A DNA stretch of 64,000 nucleotides. Origin: Bradyrhizobium sp. cir1. GTDB lineage: Bacteria; Pseudomonadota; Alphaproteobacteria; Rhizobiales; Xanthobacteraceae. Each line of letters begins with the position of its first letter. The stretch's first letter is position 1. The stretch is from assembly GCF_014198245.1 (NCBI RefSeq), contig NZ_JACIHE010000002.1, positions 276,275 to 340,274 on the forward strand. The letters are read 5' to 3'. The translations under genes and the position numbers were made by a program. Below the pieces are notes generated by a model that was given only the letters and a program-made list of their open reading frames with translations, was not told where the DNA came from and did no database searches. This document shows positions 61,565 to 64,000 of the stretch, piece after piece.

Positions 61565-61790
61565 CCTCGCCCCGCTTGCGGGGAGAGCGTAGGCCGCCTT
61601 CGGCGGCCGTACTTAAAGCAAACGCCGAAGCAAAGCTTCGGCTATGCGCGAAGCGGCGGGTGAGGGGAACTCTCCGCAAGCTCAGTGCTTGGATAGAGCC
61701 CCTCACCCATAGCCGATGCTCTGCATCGGCGTTCTACTAATACGGCGGCCGAAGGCCGCCTATGCCTCTCCCCGTAAGAACGGGGAGAGG
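61565..61790. mobile_element. 226-bp inverted-repeat element without a gene
   Basis: The left half (61,565 to about 61,666) and the inverse of the right half (about 61,700-61,790) align over most of their length. Shared parts are the outer CCCCG...CGGGGAGAG stem, a GGCCGCCTTCGGCGG-type hairpin, a GCCGA...TCGGCTAT hairpin, and the inner GGGTGAGGGG. The outer and inner ends match those of the DUF559-carrying element at 40,881-41,331. Only about 30 bp separate the arms. It lies between metK and ahcY. Confidence 0.65.
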
Positions 61791-61862
61791 GAGAATGGTG
61801 CCACATAGCGTTCAGCTTGCCTTGGTACTGACACGCCAGCCCTCACTGATTAGGAAACAGAC

Positions 61863-63284
61863 ATGAACGCGAAGCCCGGCTTCACTGATTATATCGTCAA
61901 GGACATTTCGCTCGCCGATTTCGGCCGCAAGGAGCTCTCGCTCGCCGAGACCGAGATGCCCGGCCTGATGGCCACCCGCGAGGAGTTCGGGCCGAAGCAG
62001 CCGCTGAAGGGCGCGCGCATCGCAGGCTCGCTGCACATGACGATCCAGACCGGCGTGCTGATCGAGACGCTGGCGGCACTCGGCGCCGACATCCGCTGGG
62101 TCTCCTGCAACATCTATTCGACGCAGGATCACGCCGCTGCTGCGATCGCGGCCGCCGGCATCCCCGTCTTCGCCGTCAAGGGCGAGACGCTGACCGAGTA
62201 CTGGGACTACACCGCAAAGCTGTTCGACTGGCACGGCGGCGGTCACCCGAACATGATCCTCGACGACGGCGGTGACGCCACCATGTACGTCCATCTCGGT
62301 CTGCGCGCCGAGAACGGCGACACCGCCTTCCTCGACAAGCCCGGTTCAGAGGAAGAGGAAGTCTTCTTCGCGCTTCTGAAGAAGCAGCTCAAGGAAAAGC
62401 CGAAGGGCTACTTCGCCGAGATCGCCAAGAGCATCAAGGGCGTTTCCGAAGAGACCACCACGGGCGTGCATCGTCTCTATGACATGCAGAAGGCCGGCAC
62501 GCTGCTGTGGCCGGCGATCAACGTCAACGACAGCGTCACCAAGTCGAAGTTCGACAACCTCTATGGCTGCCGTGAATCGCTGGTCGACGGCATCCGCCGC
62601 GGCACCGACGTGATGATGTCGGGCAAGGTCGCGATGGTCGCGGGCTTCGGCGACGTCGGCAAGGGTTCGGCGGCCTCGCTGCGCCAGGCCGGCTGCCGCG
62701 TGATGGTGTCGGAAGTCGATCCGATCTGCGCGCTGCAGGCCGCGATGGAAGGCTACGAGGTCGTGACCATGGAAGACGCCGCGCCCCGCGCCGACATCTT
62801 CGTCACCGCCACCGGCAACAAGGACATCATCACCATCGAGCACATGCGTGCGATGAAGGATCGCGCCATCGTCTGCAACATCGGCCACTTCGACAACGAG
62901 ATCCAGATCGCGGGTCTGCGTAACCTGAAGTGGACCAACATCAAGCCGCAGGTCGACGAGATCGAGTTCCCCGACAAGCACCGCATCATCATGCTGTCTG
63001 AGGGGCGCCTCGTGAACCTCGGCAACGCGATGGGCCATCCGTCCTTCGTGATGTCGGCGTCCTTCACCAACCAGACGCTGGCGCAGATCGAGCTGTTCGC
63101 CAACAACAAGGACGGCAAGTACAAGAAGGAAGTCTACGTGCTGCCGAAGGCGCTCGACGAGAAGGTCGCGCGCCTGCACCTCGCCAAGATCGGCGTCAAG
63201 CTCACCGAGCTGCGCAAGGACCAGGCGGACTATATCGGCGTGAAGCAGGAAGGTCCGTACAAGTCGGATCACTACCGCTACTGA
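61863..63284 (+). CDS. ahcY: Adenosylhomocysteinase
   Basis: The 473-residue product splits S-adenosylhomocysteine into adenosine and homocysteine, recycling the product of methylations. Family segments are [60 protein letters not shown], the NAD-binding [19 protein letters not shown], and [12 protein letters not shown]. The C-terminus ends KSDHYRY, as usual. Length matches the bacterial family with the 40-residue insertion. It follows metK across a repeat element and ends at a strong terminator. Confidence 0.97.
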   Translation: MNAKPGFTDYIVKDISLADFGRKELSLAETEMPGLMATREEFGPKQPLKGARIAGSLHMTIQTGVLIETLAALGADIRWVSCNIYSTQDHAAAAIAAAGIPVFAVKGETLTEYWDYTAKLFDWHGGGHPNMILDDGGDATMYVHLGLRAENGDTAFLDKPGSEEEEVFFALLKKQLKEKPKGYFAEIAKSIKGVSEETTTGVHRLYDMQKAGTLLWPAINVNDSVTKSKFDNLYGCRESLVDGIRRGTDVMMSGKVAMVAGFGDVGKGSAASLRQAGCRVMVSEVDPICALQAAMEGYEVVTMEDAAPRADIFVTATGNKDIITIEHMRAMKDRAIVCNIGHFDNEIQIAGLRNLKWTNIKPQVDEIEFPDKHRIIMLSEGRLVNLGNAMGHPSFVMSASFTNQTLAQIELFANNKDGKYKKEVYVLPKALDEKVARLHLAKIGVKLTELRKDQADYIGVKQEGPYKSDHYRY

Positions 63285-63313
63285 GCCATCGGTTCGACCG
63301 ACCATCGATGCGA

Positions 63314-63344
63314 AGCCCCGGAGCGATCCGGGGCTTTGTTGTTT
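63314..63344 (+). terminator. Rho-independent terminator after ahcY
   Basis: AGCCCCGG (63314-63321) pairs perfectly with CCGGGGCT (63328-63335) around AGCGAT, then TTGTTGTTT follows. It lies 30 bp after the stop codon. Confidence 0.85.
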
Positions 63345-63444
63345 CGGCGCATGGAATTCAACTCGCTTTGCAGTTGCGGCACGGCCGATTGCCAATTGAC
63401 GGCCAGCAGCGGCGGGCGGACAATCCTCCTCGGCGGAGGAAACC

Positions 63445-64000
63445 ATGCAACAAGAACATTTCGACGTGCTCATCGTCGGTGCCGGGCTATCAGGCATCGG
63501 CGCGGGCTATCATTTGCAGACCAAGTGCCCGGCCAAGAGCTACGTCATCCTGGAGGGGCGCGATTGCATCGGCGGCACCTGGGATTTGTTTCGCTATCCC
63601 GGCATCCGGTCCGACAGCGACATGTTCACGCTGGGCTATTCGTTCAAGCCGTGGACAACACGCCGGAGTTCAAGGGCACGGCGGATTTCGCCGGCCGCAT
63701 CGTGCATCCGCAGAAATGGACCGAGGACATCGACTATGCCGGTAAGCGCGTCGTCGTGATTGGCTCCGGCGCAACCGCGGTGACGCTGGTGCCGGAGCTC
63801 GCCAAGAAAGCGGCGCAGGTCACCATGCTGCAGCGCTCACCGACCTATGTGGTGTCGCGCCCTGCGCACGATCCTGTCGCCAACAAGCTGCGCCGCAATC
63901 TGCCGACGCAGCTTGCCTATCATCTGATCCGCTGGCGCAACGTGATGTGGGGGATGTTCTTCTTCCAGCTCAGCCGGCGCAGGCCTGCGAAGGTGAAGGA
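63445..64000 (+). pseudogene. Flavin-containing monooxygenase gene with internal deletion and frameshift (runs off window)
   Basis: ATG 63445, with GGAGGA upstream, begins DVLIVGAGLSGIGAGYHLQ (FAD motif) and continues normally to GYSFKPWT near 63,655. There the usual next 90-100 residues are missing. From 63651 a different frame reads VDNTPEFKGTADFAGRIVHP and then DYAGKRVVVIGSGATAVTLV (the NADPH motif), continuing to the window end. Intact Baeyer-Villiger/FMO-type enzymes have both parts in one frame. The single best reading is a deletion of roughly 0.3 kb that also shifted the frame. Confidence 0.82.

Noticed and set aside
37519..61790. CRISPR array made of the repeated CCCCGC...GCGGGG palindromes
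   Set aside because: Copies are kilobases apart with no regular spacers or cas genes; they fit dispersed palindromic repeats.
61791..61862. SAH riboswitch before ahcY
   Set aside because: The short leader after the repeat element shows no recognisable SAH riboswitch core.

Overview
The window looks like a chromosomal segment of a Bradyrhizobium-type alphaproteobacterium. The basis is high GC with strong G/C third positions in the housekeeping genes, two livKHMGF-type ABC cassettes, and neighbours common in that group (purU, metK-ahcY, a MetE-C-like gene, DUF2167). The assignment rests on protein family resemblance only; no 16S or marker alignment was possible.

1-34,000 is a surface-polysaccharide region followed by a decayed stretch. 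It opens with the C-terminal end of a tandem-repeat protein and a lone minus-strand glycosyltransferase. A control module follows: a winged-helix regulator with two near-identical 15-bp inverted repeats at its promoter, overlapped by a NusG/RfaH-like antiterminator gene. Between that gene and galE lie hairpins and an 11-bp sequence matching 10 of 11 bases of the enterobacterial ops core. From galE a tightly packed run of genes reaches 18,852: the O-antigen ABC exporter Wzm/Wzt, a 3,5-epimerase-like cupin, a sugar aminotransferase, a sugar N-formyltransferase, a CmcI-like methyltransferase, four glycosyltransferases, RfbF, a C-methyltransferase, a nucleotidyltransferase and a reductase. A second run (20,233-24,037) carries rfbG, a reductase, a GT11 fucosyltransferase and a methyltransferase; a FlaA1/CapD-like dehydratase faces the other way between the two. 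gmd and fcl at 27,000-28,992 would supply GDP-L-fucose. Together the genes suggest an ABC-exported glycan with fucose, an N-formylated amino sugar and perhaps a C-methylated 6-deoxyhexose. From about 29,000 to 34,000 the DNA is gene-poor, with gene remnants (a recombinase N-terminus, a shrunken unknown family member, a diverged duplicate) around a few plausible small genes.

34,000-45,000 is a catabolic or uptake locus: a phenylacetate-CoA-ligase-like gene, an AGE-family epimerase, and a minus-strand liv-type ABC transporter with an AMP-forming acyl-CoA ligase, facing a Crp/Fnr regulator. A 451-bp inverted-repeat element carrying a DUF559 gene sits between the ligase and livH.

45,000-64,000 is mostly core: a HemD-like gene, purU, a small lipoprotein, a second liv operon (48,062-52,764), a MetE-C-like gene, a DUF2167/M50/acyltransferase group, a TPR-caspase protein, and a SAM-cycle group (an HTH-like/methyltransferase fusion, metK, ahcY). 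An empty relative of the DUF559 element lies between metK and ahcY. The window ends in a flavin monooxygenase gene broken by an internal deletion and frameshift.
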